Part shown: positions 11,470 through 22,772 of the stretch, piece by piece | Layout of the letters: every line of letters starts with the position of its first letter | Position numbering within the stretch: the stretch's first letter is position 1 | Assembly: GCA_905147135.1 (NCBI GenBank) | Contig: LR990044.1 | Coordinates: 11,970,122 to 12,034,121, forward strand | Origin: Blastobasis lacticolella | Taxonomy: Eukaryota > Arthropoda > Insecta > Lepidoptera > Blastobasidae | Reading direction: 5' to 3' | Length of the DNA stretch: 64,000 bases | The notes under the pieces: model-generated | Told to the model about the DNA's origin: nothing | Database searches by the model: none | What the model saw: only the letters and a program-made list of their open reading frames with translations | Translations under genes and position numbers: made by a program

Positions 11470-11659
11470 ATCATCATCATCATCATCATCTCGGCCGCCA
11501 GATGCCGAAGACCGAGCGAAGTGGGCCACCACTTCGCTCGGTCTTCGGCATCCTTGGTGGTGAGCTTGTTGGCACTCATATCATTCTTGACCACGTCAAG
11601 CCATCGCTTCTAGGGGCGACCTATCCTTCCCGTGCCTGACGGGGATGGCATGATCAAAC
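11470..11659 (-). pseudogene. RTE-like LINE 3' terminus with target duplication
   Basis: On the minus strand the C-terminal frame reads KRWLDVVKNDMSANKLTTKD followed by AEDRAKW, as in RTE-type LINE proteins; a TAG interrupts it just before KRW. It ends in a (GAT)n tail at 11470-11490. The 12-bp repeats AAAATATCGTTC at 11458-11469 and 11660-11671 are the target-site duplication. The last coding bases are followed by their own inverted copy (see hairpin). Confidence 0.8.
11501..11552. repeat. perfect 24-bp hairpin in RTE tail
   Basis: The arm GATGCCGAAGACCGAGCGAA plus GTGG at 11501-11524 is repeated as an exact reverse complement at 11529-11552 with a 4-base loop. One arm is LINE coding sequence (KDAEDRAKW), the other replaces what should follow it. 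This fits a template switch or snap-back during copying. Confidence 0.9.
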
Positions 11660-11671
11660 AAAATATCGTTC

Positions 11672-12854
11672 GTGTTACAAACATTTGTTGTACGAACGTT
11701 ACACGTGCAACCAATATTCTATTTCTTTATAATGTACTCTTGAAATACATGCAGCGCAAATTTTGTTTTCAAATTCGCGACACAAAGGTTTGCACAACAA
11801 AATGCTCGGTTCGTGTTACAAATGTTCCCGGTCAGGGCAAACCCTGATATAAACAAAAGAACGGCACTACTTTTTCTTGGTGTTGATAAAAAAACTATTA
11901 ACAAGGAGGAAATTAGATTACAGTGAATTAATTCCGTTCGAATAAGTCAACGCAAAGGAAAAAAGCAGAAGAAAAAGTATTACAGGTCGACTTGCAGGTG
12001 CAAGTCGGTATCTAACTCGTAAATTGAACTTAACTTCTGAGCATCTACATACAATGCAAACATGCAGAAATGGAAATATATATGACAGATGGGGAATGGG
12101 TTTAATTTTGATTATTGTAAAGGGCCTATTTGAGCTTCACCATGAGAGGGGTACATATGACATCTAAAAACATGACGGTTCATTGATAGCTGTCCACTAA
12201 GGACGTATACAAAATTAAGAATGGAGAGATATACGAACTAACAACACTCTAAAATTGTTTTTGTCTATTAGCAAAATGGGTCTTTAAAAAGGAGAATTTT
12301 TAAAGAATATTTGTAAGCTCACTTACACCACAGTGGTTATTAAAAAAAAATATCGCACGCGGGCTATAAAACCCACAAAAGATTATTGAGCTACCCATGC
12401 ACCCTCAAAAAACATAGTTTAGTGCACATCTAGATCAGGGGGTATCAATGATCGGGCCAAAGAAGCCGAAATTCTGTAACTCTGACCATTGGATAGAGGT
12501 CTGCCGTCGAAGCTGTGGCGGAGTTCAGAGTTCGGATTTTAGATTTCGGAGTTCGAAGTTCGGATTTCGGATGCGGCAGTACGAAACGTCATGTCACGTA
12601 TAAGAAAGGAGATTGTCACACCTTGCATGATCCCCGTCTTATTAAAGTACCAGGGATTCTGTTTTTGTTTGTATTCCGTGAATTCAAATTTTCATCTTTC
12701 ATGGTGAGGCTAAAATTTGCCCACCCTTTATTTTTTTATATTGATTCACAGAAGAGAGTAAGCAAAGGCAGTGTTTGGTTGGAAGATGAGAACGATAAGG
12801 TGGAGCAGGTTGTTTAGGAGCCTAATGACCACTTTTATTTTTGTTTTTATTTTT
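11672..12854. other. non-coding; short degenerate repeat near 12520
   Basis: No gene recognised. At 12519-12572 a degenerate unit around AGTTCGGATTT recurs several times and accounts for the start of a 100-codon frame there. The remainder is AT-rich. Confidence 0.5.
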
Positions 12855-13065
12855 TATACAATCATCATCATATCAGCCGAAAGACGCCCACTGCTGGGCA
12901 AGCCTTCCCCAAAGATCTCCACAAAGGCCGGTCCCGAGCCACCCGCATCCAGTCAGTATCTGCTTCATTTTTCAGGTCGTCAGTCTACCTTGCCCTAACA
13001 CTCTTCGTCTCGTCTTCTGGTACGTGATCGCCACTCGACAACTTTACAGCCCCATCGGCCAACTC
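12855..13065 (-). pseudogene. RTE-like LINE 3' terminus, decayed
   Basis: Minus-strand sequence can be followed as GRWGCKVVEWRSRTRRR, then a TAG stop, a further TGA stop and a run matching the usual RTE C-terminal end, before a short (GAT)n tail at 12861-12870. Overlapping plus-strand frames here are shadows of this relic. 5'-truncated and inactive. Confidence 0.65.
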
Positions 13066-14300
13066 CTAACTTTGTTAAGCTAATTGAAAAAAGATGCCAT
13101 TGACAGTTATTATTGTCCATTAGGGCGATCAAAATGAAAAAAAAAAGAAACTTCTAAACAACAATTTCATTCAATTATTACTGATTGATCCTCGCGCTGT
13201 CGACCGAAGTAAAGCAATCAGTCATCATGCGCAAGTGCATCGAATGAAACAAAACGGTTGCATTACACCGGCCATTGTTCGGGAGCTATCGGCTATCATT
13301 ACTCGCACGCTATTTAGTAGTTAGCCAGCCGATTTATCAATACGACATTTATATTCAGTTAATCGTGTCGCCACTGATAGGGCGGCGGAACTGCGGGTGC
13401 GCTTCGGATGCAACTCTGGGGTTTCGGGTCATGGATGTGATCTTTTAATAGAGATATGAGCGTATTCATGCACGTATTTTTGTAGACCGTGAGATTGTGA
13501 GATTAGATGTGATGATGATGTTGCAAATCATACCAACGTAAGTGTATTAAGAGGCCAAAACGATATATAGGATGTCACGTTGTCAATGTGTGGTGGTGAC
13601 AATTTGGCTACGGGCAAACGGACGCTAGAGTACATGCTTTTTGAAGTAAGAGAAAAAAAGCTTAGCGACACGCCTGTGGTAACATTTCTACGGCATCTAA
13701 ACGGCCAATTCCCAAAAGGTACTTACTTAAATAACACAATCAGTCATAGAGATCGTAAATCCATTTCCAGCATTAATTTAAAAAATCCTAACCCAAAACA
13801 CCGCGAATGAAACCGCCCGATCACCGCGAATCTGGGCCCATCCGCGCTCCGGCCGCACTCGGCAATCAGCGTTGAATTGATTCGGATGATGCAGTCGCAG
13901 ACAGGGGTCATTATCATTATCATACCGCTCGGAATCCATTAATCACGTTGGTATTCCTGAACCGTGTCCCCCCTCCCCCTCGCTACCCCAAGCACCTGAA
14001 CGCACTCGTGCATTCACCCTTCCCTTATCAGTTTTGATGTACAGACTCGCTAGCACAGGGCGGTACTAGAGATACGGCGGGGGCGCCGCGGCAATGACAC
14101 GCATTTTTCTGGGACCCACTTTTCAGTACATTTCCCGGTGAGATAATGACGTGACTAATGCTTGAATGTTATTGTTATGAGCCTCTTATGGGCTGGTTAT
14201 GTCTGAGTGATAAGGGATTTCGGGCCCCGTGTAATTCGTTTTTGGTTTTGTTTCTTCGTCGGCTTGTGAATGCGCTTGTTAAAAATTATTGCGTATAATT
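13066..14300. other. single-copy, GC-richer blocks; possible regulatory DNA
   Basis: 13160-13440 and 13800-14100 are clearly less AT-rich than the background and show no repeat. A 76-codon frame at 13580-13810 has no domain. No promoter or splice structure can be assigned. Confidence 0.35.
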
Positions 14301-17300
14301 TTACTTAGATAATGAATCTATTCGTTGCGGATGTCATGGAATTCTTTTAATGCGTATCCTTTCTTTATTGTCCGTAAACGGTAGGATTTCCCAGATGTCA
14401 AGGGCTCTTTTAAAAACCACTGGACAGATTTGTCCATTTCGATCCTTTAAGCACATAGGATTGTCCTTTATTTCTTTGCTTTCATTTATTCTTGGTTGGT
14501 CTTGGAAGTGAGGATATCATGTTGTATAAACTGATAGAGACTTAAGAGTTGTCTACTTAATATAAATGTTCACACTACCAGCCCACTCTTTCAGCGACCC
14601 TATGTATTTTATTGTCTTTTATTCGCCGTTTCGTTTCCAAATAGGTGCCTGTGCTGTTTGCAATAGGTCTATCCCACTAATGCGTTGTAACAGCGCATTG
14701 ATATTCGCAATGCAGCGGCAGCCAGATGCGATGAGCCCAGTTACTAAATCAGTTGAATAAACAGACACCTGCGAGACGGATGTGAATGCAGACTTGGCTA
14801 CGGATGGTGCAAAAATGGTATTCGTCGCTGATGAGAATTGAATTATGAAATTGGAATACCAATGTATACCTATGATATAATTTACTTTAGAAATTAGTGC
14901 CAAAGAGCTACTCTCGCTCTGGATGTTATTTTTCGCATGAAATATTTGAATTTGTCAGAAACGAAGACGTATTTTTTACTGACGATATGGATGGTCGAAA
15001 ATTCGAATTATGGTGTTTATAGTTTGTAGCCCCCCTAGGTCATACCTAAACATCTATTTTTTTCTGTTTCTAGTTCAGACGTATCGCATATCCTGCACAT
15101 ATCTAAAATTCCTCTGCACTAGGCCAAAATGACGGACTAGAGCATAAATCCCTCTGGGGATTGGGCTGAGAAGGCACAACCTACATACGATCATACGCGG
15201 CTTTGTATTAAACGAGCTGCTATATTTATAGTTGGCAAGTAATCCGATCTATCTCCGGAAACATATATGTCTATTTATGTCCTTAAAAAGTTGTTTTTAC
15301 TTACTTTAGTCGTGACATGATATTATAAACAGACACACATCATATAATTTTAGAATAGATAATAATCCTAAAGTAATTCTTTGTAGAAATGTTGCGAAGA
15401 CTTTCAATAACGTAAATTGTTGCGTTGTCTTTAACCTCTAAAGATAATCGCACCATTTCACTGTTTATTTTCCCACACAAAAAAGGAAAATTGAATTGAA
15501 ACCAATGAAGCGAAGCGTGCTTAAGTGGGCGTCACCGTGCCTATTGACGAAAACACAAAGACTATCTCTGTTCGAAGCATTTCAGTTTATTGTGGGTACA
15601 ATCGAGACACGCTTCCATTGAGCAATGGGACCGCATTGCACCCAACAATAGTCGAGACGAGCGAGCAATCTCACCGATAAGGGCACACAAGACTCGTATA
15701 TCACCCTCTAATAGCTCGATAGACGTAATTGAGTCGCGGCAATCGCAGTCACCTTGCGATTTACTCAGCGGCGCTGATTACGCCCCGAAGCTACTTAGCT
15801 ACTATGTCAGTACAGCTAACTAGTAGGTATGTTAGCTGACATCGGAAGGCTATAAACTTGCGTTTAATGATAGGCACAATTTCGTCACGTAGATAAAGGT
15901 GAGGTGACTCTGTGACACTTGTCGTGTAGTGTGCGAATGAGAAGTTTATTTTTTTAAATTTATGCAGTGATAGGCGCTTTGAGATTCAGTGGCTTGACAA
16001 GCTTGCCTACGGGCGTAGATTACATACACGTATTTGTTTGCATAAAAGTATATAAGCGATGCAGTGAAGACTATAGCTTCTTTGTTTATTGAAATGGTGT
16101 ATCGTCATCATCATCATGAACTTAGTTAAACTCTTGTCGGTGTCTGCTACTAATTTCTCTACTCTATCTACAAATTTGTTCACTTCTTATAATTATTGGC
16201 GCCCACTTTATCTTTTACTTCCTTCCTATATTTCATTCCAGGAAACTGGAGAAAGCGGAGGAAGGGAAGGCCCATCCCCTCTTTCCCTCAACTTTACCTT
16301 TTACTCATCACTGTCGAACTGTCACATTAAATATAGAGTAAATACCACCTAAACAAACCTACTCATACGAATTACCTAGAAAACCTATAATTTCGTTTGA
16401 CACTTTCATGTTGGCCTAAAGGTTTCCAAGTATTGTTATCATTGCCTACGTAATGCCACAAAAAAGTTGACTTTGAGTCACCCAAAATTACGTGGTAATA
16501 GTCCCTGGAAATGCAATACGGGTTATTATAATGACAGCTTGATGAACTAGATAAGAATTAGGGGGACGCGAACGCAGAGGGTGGAATCAAGTTCGCTGGA
16601 AGAGCGAAACTCGTTTTGAGGTGGGAATTTTTCGTATTTTGTGTTGACAAGTTGAAAATTGGATTGAATTAATAACTCTCTTAAGTAATAGAGTCTTTCC
16701 CCTACATCATTTTCTACTCAGGGCGGGCCGCCATTAGTATTTTGCTCAGGGCATGCTAGGACAGCAGCTTTTTCCATTTTGTTGTTGTTTGTTTTAGAAA
16801 AAATAAAATCATCTACCAATGCCACTTATTTGCAGCTATGTTGGGGCTGACAATGACGAAATTTTACAAATCGGATAAGTCGCCCACTCGTGCAATAGAA
16901 TAATAGGTACATTGAAATCTATAGTTTTTTATACAAGTGATTCAACATGTTTTGTATTTGACCATTTCGTTTATATTACTTTACATCTACGTTTGTTTGT
17001 ATTTTCATCGTGGCGCGTATTATTACGGGCGCGGTGCGGTGTCCGATACCATCTTCCATGGGGCATTCGTGGCATTCCTTGTACAGAGGCGAACGCAGTA
17101 AACTCGAAAACAATTTGAGAATATGATGTGCTAAGTGCAGGTTTGTTGATCGTCGTATTGTGCTGGATAGTAATTAAAAATATTTCCTTTCATTTTCATG
17201 TTGAATGGATCCCTAGTTCATTTTTTATAAAAATTCTAAAACATTTCTTTGTGGTATATTATTCTACCCAATATACATATACCTAATATTTTATTTATTA

Positions 17301-18022
17301 TAATTACTGGGGTTTTTAAGCTAAGCAGTGACAAACGAGCAGATTATAGTAATTGATAATGGTGGTGACGATGATGACCATACATTTACAAAATGACAAA
17401 TCCAATAAAGATAATAGACGATAGGCATAAAGACAATAGGCATAATTCGTTTGCAATGACGTTAGACGTATTTTAATGTGTGTAAATTGGAACCTGTAAT
17501 AGCGTATTTCATACAAAAAGCACTATAGGTAGACTTCTGAATTTATGACATTATGAATGAATGTCAATTTTGACTGGCCTAGCTAGGTATATTTAAAATA
17601 TAAAAAGGTATTAAACTAAACAATTCGATTGAAAAATGTTCACAAATCGGTTCAGATTTCGCCCCAGCTTAGCTTTGCCTATAATTACATAGGATCTCCC
17701 TTCTACAGCGCAACTTACGCTGCCTACTGGCCAGAAATCGATATCGTCCACGATGAATATTTAAACAGTTTTGTACTGACCTTACTTTGTCGCGTGGACA
17801 ATCGCCTAATTGAAATAGTTTTGTTTATCAACCACCTTTATGCCGGTAATAACCCATTCATTATAGCCGGGTAATATTCGAAATGGTGGAATAGAGGTTC
17901 TGTTGAAAAAAAAATGGGTCGGTGTTGTAAAACTATATTATAGTACTGTGAAAGAGCTAATGGGGATTTTATAGGTAATAGAAAGTTTCGACGTTCAAAT
18001 TGATATTGGTTTAACGGTGACG
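14301..18022. other. non-coding stretch, nothing firm
   Basis: Short open frames only, none over 100 codons and none resembling a protein. 15590-15830 is a little richer in GC. Near 17328 a short scrap GTGACAAACGAGCAGA resembles the start of the antisense LINE 3' repeat but is too short to annotate. Confidence 0.45.
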
Positions 18023-18033
18023 AATGACGACTA

Positions 18034-18250
18034 GAATCGTTGGTAGCTGAGTGGTTAAGTTATCCGACTCTTGAGCGTGTTCCGGGTTCGATTCCCACTG
18101 CGGCTATGTACCAATGATACTGGTAGCAAGGTCACGGAGGTCAGATGGCAGTCGCACCACTGTCATTATCCGATTTGAAAAACCCTCATGGTCAAGGTTG
18201 ACTTCGTGGGCGAGAGCACAAACGGGACGTTAGCGCCAAGTTGATAAGAA
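18034..18250 (+). mobile_element. SINE-A, tRNA-derived, with target duplication
   Basis: The 5' head has a pol III box A-like TGGTAGCTGAGTGG and a box B GGTTCGATTCC at tRNA-like spacing. A non-tRNA body follows, ending GGGACGTTAGCGCCAAG. The 11-bp repeats AATGACGACTA at 18023-18033 and 18251-18261 are the target-site duplication. The copy is shorter than the one at 28300-28634, so it has internal deletions. Confidence 0.85.
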
Positions 18251-18261
18251 AATGACGACTA

Positions 18262-18839
18262 TTTAATAAAACATTGTGGATGTTTCATCACTTTTTCACA
18301 ACTCACAGGTTGTAAGATTCATAGGTCTAATACAGGAAAATGTAATATACCGTCAAAGCGGTACCTTCAAATAACGCCGCACACCTACCCGCACCCAATA
18401 ACTCAAAATTTTGCCGGTTCGACAAACAAAAGACGAGTTTTGCGTCGTTTACCCGCACACCACTAAATTACGCAACAAGCCGAATGGAAAATGAAATGCC
18501 TGCTTCCGAGCCATTAGGCAATTTGAATTTAACACTCGTCCCTTCATTTTCCTATTACCGCAGAAATTGCGCGATTCGAGCTCACACCCTCGCCTTAGAG
18601 CTTCTTGGTATGCTGTCGAAGATGGCAAGCTTGGCTGTAATTAAACTCTCCCAACTATTTAGGCGGTCCTAAAATTGCTGACCACTCCGAAAGGGCACTC
18701 GTAAAGTGTAAGTAAACGTAAAGGGCAACTTCCAATGATTAAAGCGCGAAGCGGCTTGAGCACTTACGCACCTAAAACTATTTGTTTGGGTAGAAAAGTC
18801 GTATTTATAACCTGAGCGAGAGAAAAAGTCGGGTAACCC
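18262..18839. other. single-copy non-coding stretch
   Basis: 18340-18620 is GC-richer than its neighbours. A 62-codon frame at 18484-18672 has no domain. Nothing else recognised. Confidence 0.4.
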
Positions 18840-19062
18840 CGACTACTTTTACATTTGTTGAAATATTTTCTAAACTACTAAATCGATTTTAATGAAACAA
18901 AGCTAGGAACCATCTCGATTAAATTGGCTTTCAAATAGAGAAACCCGCATTGAAATCGGTCCATCCGTTCGGGAGCTACGATGCCACAGACAGACATACA
19001 CCGCTAGAGCGCCACAGATACACACGTGAAACTTGTAACACCCCTCCTATTTCGTTAGGGGT
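18840..19062 (+). repeat. dispersed repeat with AAATCGGTCCATCCGTTCGG
   Basis: The run from AAATCGATTTTAATGAAAC through GAAATCGGTCCATCCG, GGGAGCTACGATGCCACAG and the final AGGGGTTAAAAT matches a very common lepidopteran dispersed repeat known to me from introns and intergenic DNA. Class (Helitron or LINE end) is not decidable here. No coding capacity. Confidence 0.5.
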
Positions 19063-19111
19063 TAAAATCAGTGTTTCTAGAGTATTTTAAATATATTACA
19101 ACATTTACTGT

Positions 19112-19372
19112 ATTATTTACATTAATAATAAAACAGTAACTGCCACGGGGTGCCAATCAGCTTCTGAGACTGTGTCAATGTCCCAAGGGGAAGACCTTGG
19201 TCAACCTCGCTTAACGGTATTAGGAGACACACAGTAGCGAGCTCGTTGCGACACTGAACTCGACTAGCCTCAAAGTACGAGACGGTCATCCATCCAATTC
19301 CCGGACGCATTAAGTTGCTTAACTTCAGTTATCGATCCGACAAGAATGCTGCCATAAGACTGCCGATCCACG
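19112..19372 (-). repeat. 5S rRNA-like SINE, copy 1
   Basis: On the minus strand GAAGTTAAGCAAC (5S box A) is followed after 17 bases by TGGATGGATGACCG (5S box C). These are the internal pol III promoter elements of 5S rRNA at about their normal spacing. Upstream sequence CTTGTCGGATCGATAACTG resembles the preceding 5S segment. The rest (CTCGTACTTTGAGGCTAG and onward) is unrelated to 5S, so this is a 5S-derived SINE (SINE3 type) rather than a 5S gene. Confidence 0.7.
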
Positions 19373-19747
19373 TTAAAATGTGAAACAAAAAAAAATACAT
19401 AGAATTCATTTCTTCAAACGCGTAAACGGTAAAAAGGAAACGTTTCCATCTAACATCAAAGGGATGAAGCGATTGGAGTGGAATAAATCAACACTGAACA
19501 AATTAAATACGTGTGCAGAGCAATTGAGCCGTCGAATATGTGAGGCCGGGCCGGGCCAATCCGCGCGCCGCCTCCCCCGAGGAAATTGGAAAAATCGAGA
19601 AAAGAATCCGACAGTCGTTATAAAGAACACGACGCCGCCTCAATACTTACCGTTATCATATTTTGCACGAACCAAATTAAATTTTGCGCGACCGACAAAT
19701 TTATTGGTGCGTTGTTTTTGGATGTTGCTGGCTGTCGCCAGTGCTCG
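19373..19747. other. segment between opposed 5S-like copies
   Basis: Contains a 129-codon plus-strand frame (19380-19769) with no recognisable domain, and a GC-rich patch near 19540-19590. It is bounded by two inverted 5S-like SINE fragments. Confidence 0.4.
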
Positions 19748-19815
19748 CGAGACCAATAACCAAAGTTAAACTGGATGGGTGACCGTTTCGTACTAAGAGG
19801 CTAGCCGAATTTAAT
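19748..19815 (+). repeat. 5S rRNA-like SINE, copy 2, internally deleted
   Basis: CTGGATGGGTGACCG followed by TTTCGTACTAAGAGGCTAG matches copy 1 in the opposite orientation, including the non-5S extension. The region between box A and box C is deleted, leaving CCAAAGTTAAACTGGATGG. Confidence 0.65.
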
Positions 19816-20274
19816 TCCTATTATTACATACATACATTATTTACATTAATACTAATAATTATTATAACCAAGACACGTTTTGTTGTAATCGATAAGCTAT
19901 CAAAAGTATAGCAAGGATTTAAAAAATAGCTGCACTATTCTCAAACGGCATAGGTAACTTTTTTGCCGGAATTTCCCACGAGAAGGGGTGAAATGGAAAT
20001 GAATACCTATATTGTATGGAAAATATATGTTAAACACAAAAACTAGTCCAGTCGGACACTAGTAGTTGGAAGTATATTAATTGATCCATAAAGTGTAGAC
20101 TTCAATAAAAGTAGTTGTAACTCATATGTTTACTTATTACAAAAAGAAAGAATGCAATTTCATCGACGTAAAGGCATGCCAAACAAACAACTTGCAGCTT
20201 CATAAAACTCGTACTTACCTACTAGGCTACGACACGCATCAGGTGGCTATGTTAGGACGGAACATTTATTTCTT
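19816..20274. other. AT-rich non-coding stretch
   Basis: Starts with ATTATTTACATTAATA at 19836-19851, a perfect direct copy of 19112-19127. Nothing else recognised. Confidence 0.5.
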
Positions 20275-20381
20275 AGTACCTAGACTATAAGAGCCTAAAA
20301 AGAGCCAGAAAGAGTTGCACCGTTGCAAAGCAGTACCTAGACTATAAGAGTCTAAAAAGAGCCAGAAAGAGTTGCACCGTT
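20275..20381. repeat. two-copy 57-bp tandem duplication
   Basis: AGTACCTAGACTATAAGAG and the following bases to TTGCACCGTT occur at 20275-20324 and again from 20332, offset by 57 bp with a single mismatch in about 50. The near identity implies a recent local duplication. Confidence 0.9.
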
Positions 20382-22019
20382 CAGCGTAAGGGGTGAGAAG
20401 ACAAGTCGGCTTTTTTAATCAAACACATCGCAATCCGTCAATGGGACGGACTAAAACAAAGCGATAAATAAAGGCGCGCGGGAGGCGAACGCGAACGCTC
20501 GTATTGAAAGATTTACTTCCTCTGTTTAATTGCAATAACGGCTAGGCACGTTGGTATCGTATTTTTCTTTTTACACTCCGCCTCTTATTGCCTTCGGACC
20601 GTTAAATAAATTTATGACGCCCGGCAAAGTTCAGCCCACCTCTGCCGCCTGTGGCTGAAATTAGGTGGAAATGCGGAGGGAAATAAAAAGCTGGTCTCAG
20701 GTGCGTTGTTCCGCACCGGCCACTAGTGGGATTAGCTCTTGACTCCGGGTTAAATGGCTCGGCCGCTCATAAAAGTTTCTTAACGCTCATAGTTCGGGGC
20801 TACCTCGGCGTTGACTAAAATTTCCCCTTCTAAAAAGTTTGGCTGGCCACTAGGTTTTCGTGTTACGAGGGTAGGCCCTGCAGGAGTTTACGACCACTGT
20901 TATGCTAGAGCCACTCTCCGGCGGACGCGTACGCAACGCGACAACCGTCCGTAGATGCGTTCGCCCACAAAACGTTGAAATTCAATTACGCTGCCGTATA
21001 ATAAATAAAAGGAAATTCCAGAAACTCACATTAGCGCCCGGCTCCTTTAAAACCTCCGATGTAATCTGGAACAAGGAACAAACACGCCTAAATAACAATA
21101 AAATTCTAATAAAAACTTTGAACACGCAACCGAAATGGTATACGGAAAATTGACCAAATTATTATTTACGGGTCGAAATTAAAACGGGGCATTAGAAGAG
21201 ATTACATTTGCCCCTCTTCCGAACAACTCCCGTTAGGGCGATAAAGACGTAACTACGTGTTTGTCTTATAATTTAGATGGCACACACATAGATACAGAAT
21301 AGTCTAATGAAATAAGTACACCTGTGTCTTTGAAAGGAATTTGCAGCCCGCAAGCCTTGTTATTACGGCGCCTCTGGTGTTTTCTAATTCAGGATTTGGG
21401 CGGATGAAATTGTTTCTGCAAAACGGCCACATCAATGGAGCGCCAACGATAATTTGTAACTGTATCGGTTTACATATTCAGCTTGCGGTGGTATAATTAT
21501 TGTTTCAAGTTTACTTTGCTGCACGGTGTTTTATCTTTCGTCTGATAAAAATTTACGTTTGCTGAAAATACGAACTCGTCACGCGTTATCGATTTAAACG
21601 CCTTTTATCCTCGACACATACTAATTTCCACAGGCACGTCACGTGACGGGCACCGTCAGTCGTCGGAAGGGTCAAAATTTACATTTTCCACAATTGTTGC
21701 GGTGTTTTATTCTCGCTATGGCGCGCTCGGGGAACTTTGGGCTGCGGGCGGCCGTAACTTTGCTAATGCTGAAATAATGTACGTACAGCCTAGTAGCCCT
21801 ACTATACAGCTAACGATATAAACATAATACGTTTGTATCGTATTTTAAGGCATTATTGTCCTTCCGGTAACGACGCAAGGTTAACTTTCGAGTGACCCAG
21901 TCAGCCGCATCCCCTGCATTGCTGTGCTGCTGAGGTAAAGTTTGTTGTAACTTTTATAATAACGTGTAAAAAATGACTTTTTGTCCACCCCTTCGTTGGG
22001 GAAATATAATAATTTTCGA
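20382..22019. other. single-copy DNA with GC-richer blocks
   Basis: 20440-20960 and 21550-21760 are relatively GC-rich and free of repeats. An 83-codon frame at 20902-21153 lacks any domain. The region is a candidate for conserved regulatory DNA, but nothing in the single sequence proves it. Confidence 0.35.
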
Positions 22020-22772
22020 CAACGCATTTTAGCTAGTTATACCTAGGTATCCAATACCTAAACATTGAACTGAAAGCTATTACAACCCCCATCAAGGGAG
22101 GTAACGTAATTATTGCAATCCGCAAAAGGTCTCCACTATTCCTCGCTCGCTTGCGATAAAACCTGCGCAGAGACAGCGAGATTTCCCGCGATGCCGGGAG
22201 ATTGGCGAGATATGAAAGAATTACGAAGAATCCTGAACACTCGTTAACTGAGTTGTCCCATGTCTCCGGCGAGGACGTGGTCAAACAAAATGTAATTTTG
22301 TCCCGGGGCGCCCTCTTACGTGACCCCCGTGGCCCCGGCCCGCCCCGCCCGTCGCGCCGCGGATATAACGGTTTTATTAAATTATTTCAGCTTTTATAAC
22401 AAACTGTGGCGGACATGTCTGAAAAAATTAACGACTAAAACGGCTAAAGAGATTACGCCGCGAAGTTGTGAGGTCCGGCTTAATGTGTGGCCACCTGTCG
22501 CGGGCCCTGATTACGGGTTTACGTTGGGGTCACTAATTTTGGATTACAGCCCAGAGACACGAGTACGCGGTGATTGTTTTTGCGTAAGTAAAATTCGTAG
22601 TTTTCTATCGTGTCTGCAGTTTTTAGTGTTGAATGACTGCTTTTGTGTGATCGTGCCATGTGATGTACGACAGAGTGTGACTGATGTGGACAGTTGTCGT
22701 AGTGTGTCTCTCATTCCACTAGGATCCACTGATGAAGATCCACCGGTGGACCTATGGATAGAAGGTGACTAA
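22020..22772. other. CpG-rich block with the longest open frame (150 codons)
   Basis: 22290-22370 is strongly G+C rich. A plus-strand frame at 22320-22772 has no homology I recognise, no signal peptide and no transmembrane segment. It ends in STDEDPPVDLWIEGD, and STDEAPPVNLWI can be read near 1030. A pyrimidine-poor TTATTTCAG at about 22383-22391 could be taken as a splice acceptor but has no partner. I do not call it a gene. Confidence 0.3.

Noticed and set aside
19283..19372. 5S rRNA gene
   Set aside because: Only promoter-spanning segments match and the 3' part is unrelated to 5S.
19380..19769. 129-codon open frame
   Set aside because: Runs into a 5S-like SINE fragment and has no domain; best explained as chance.
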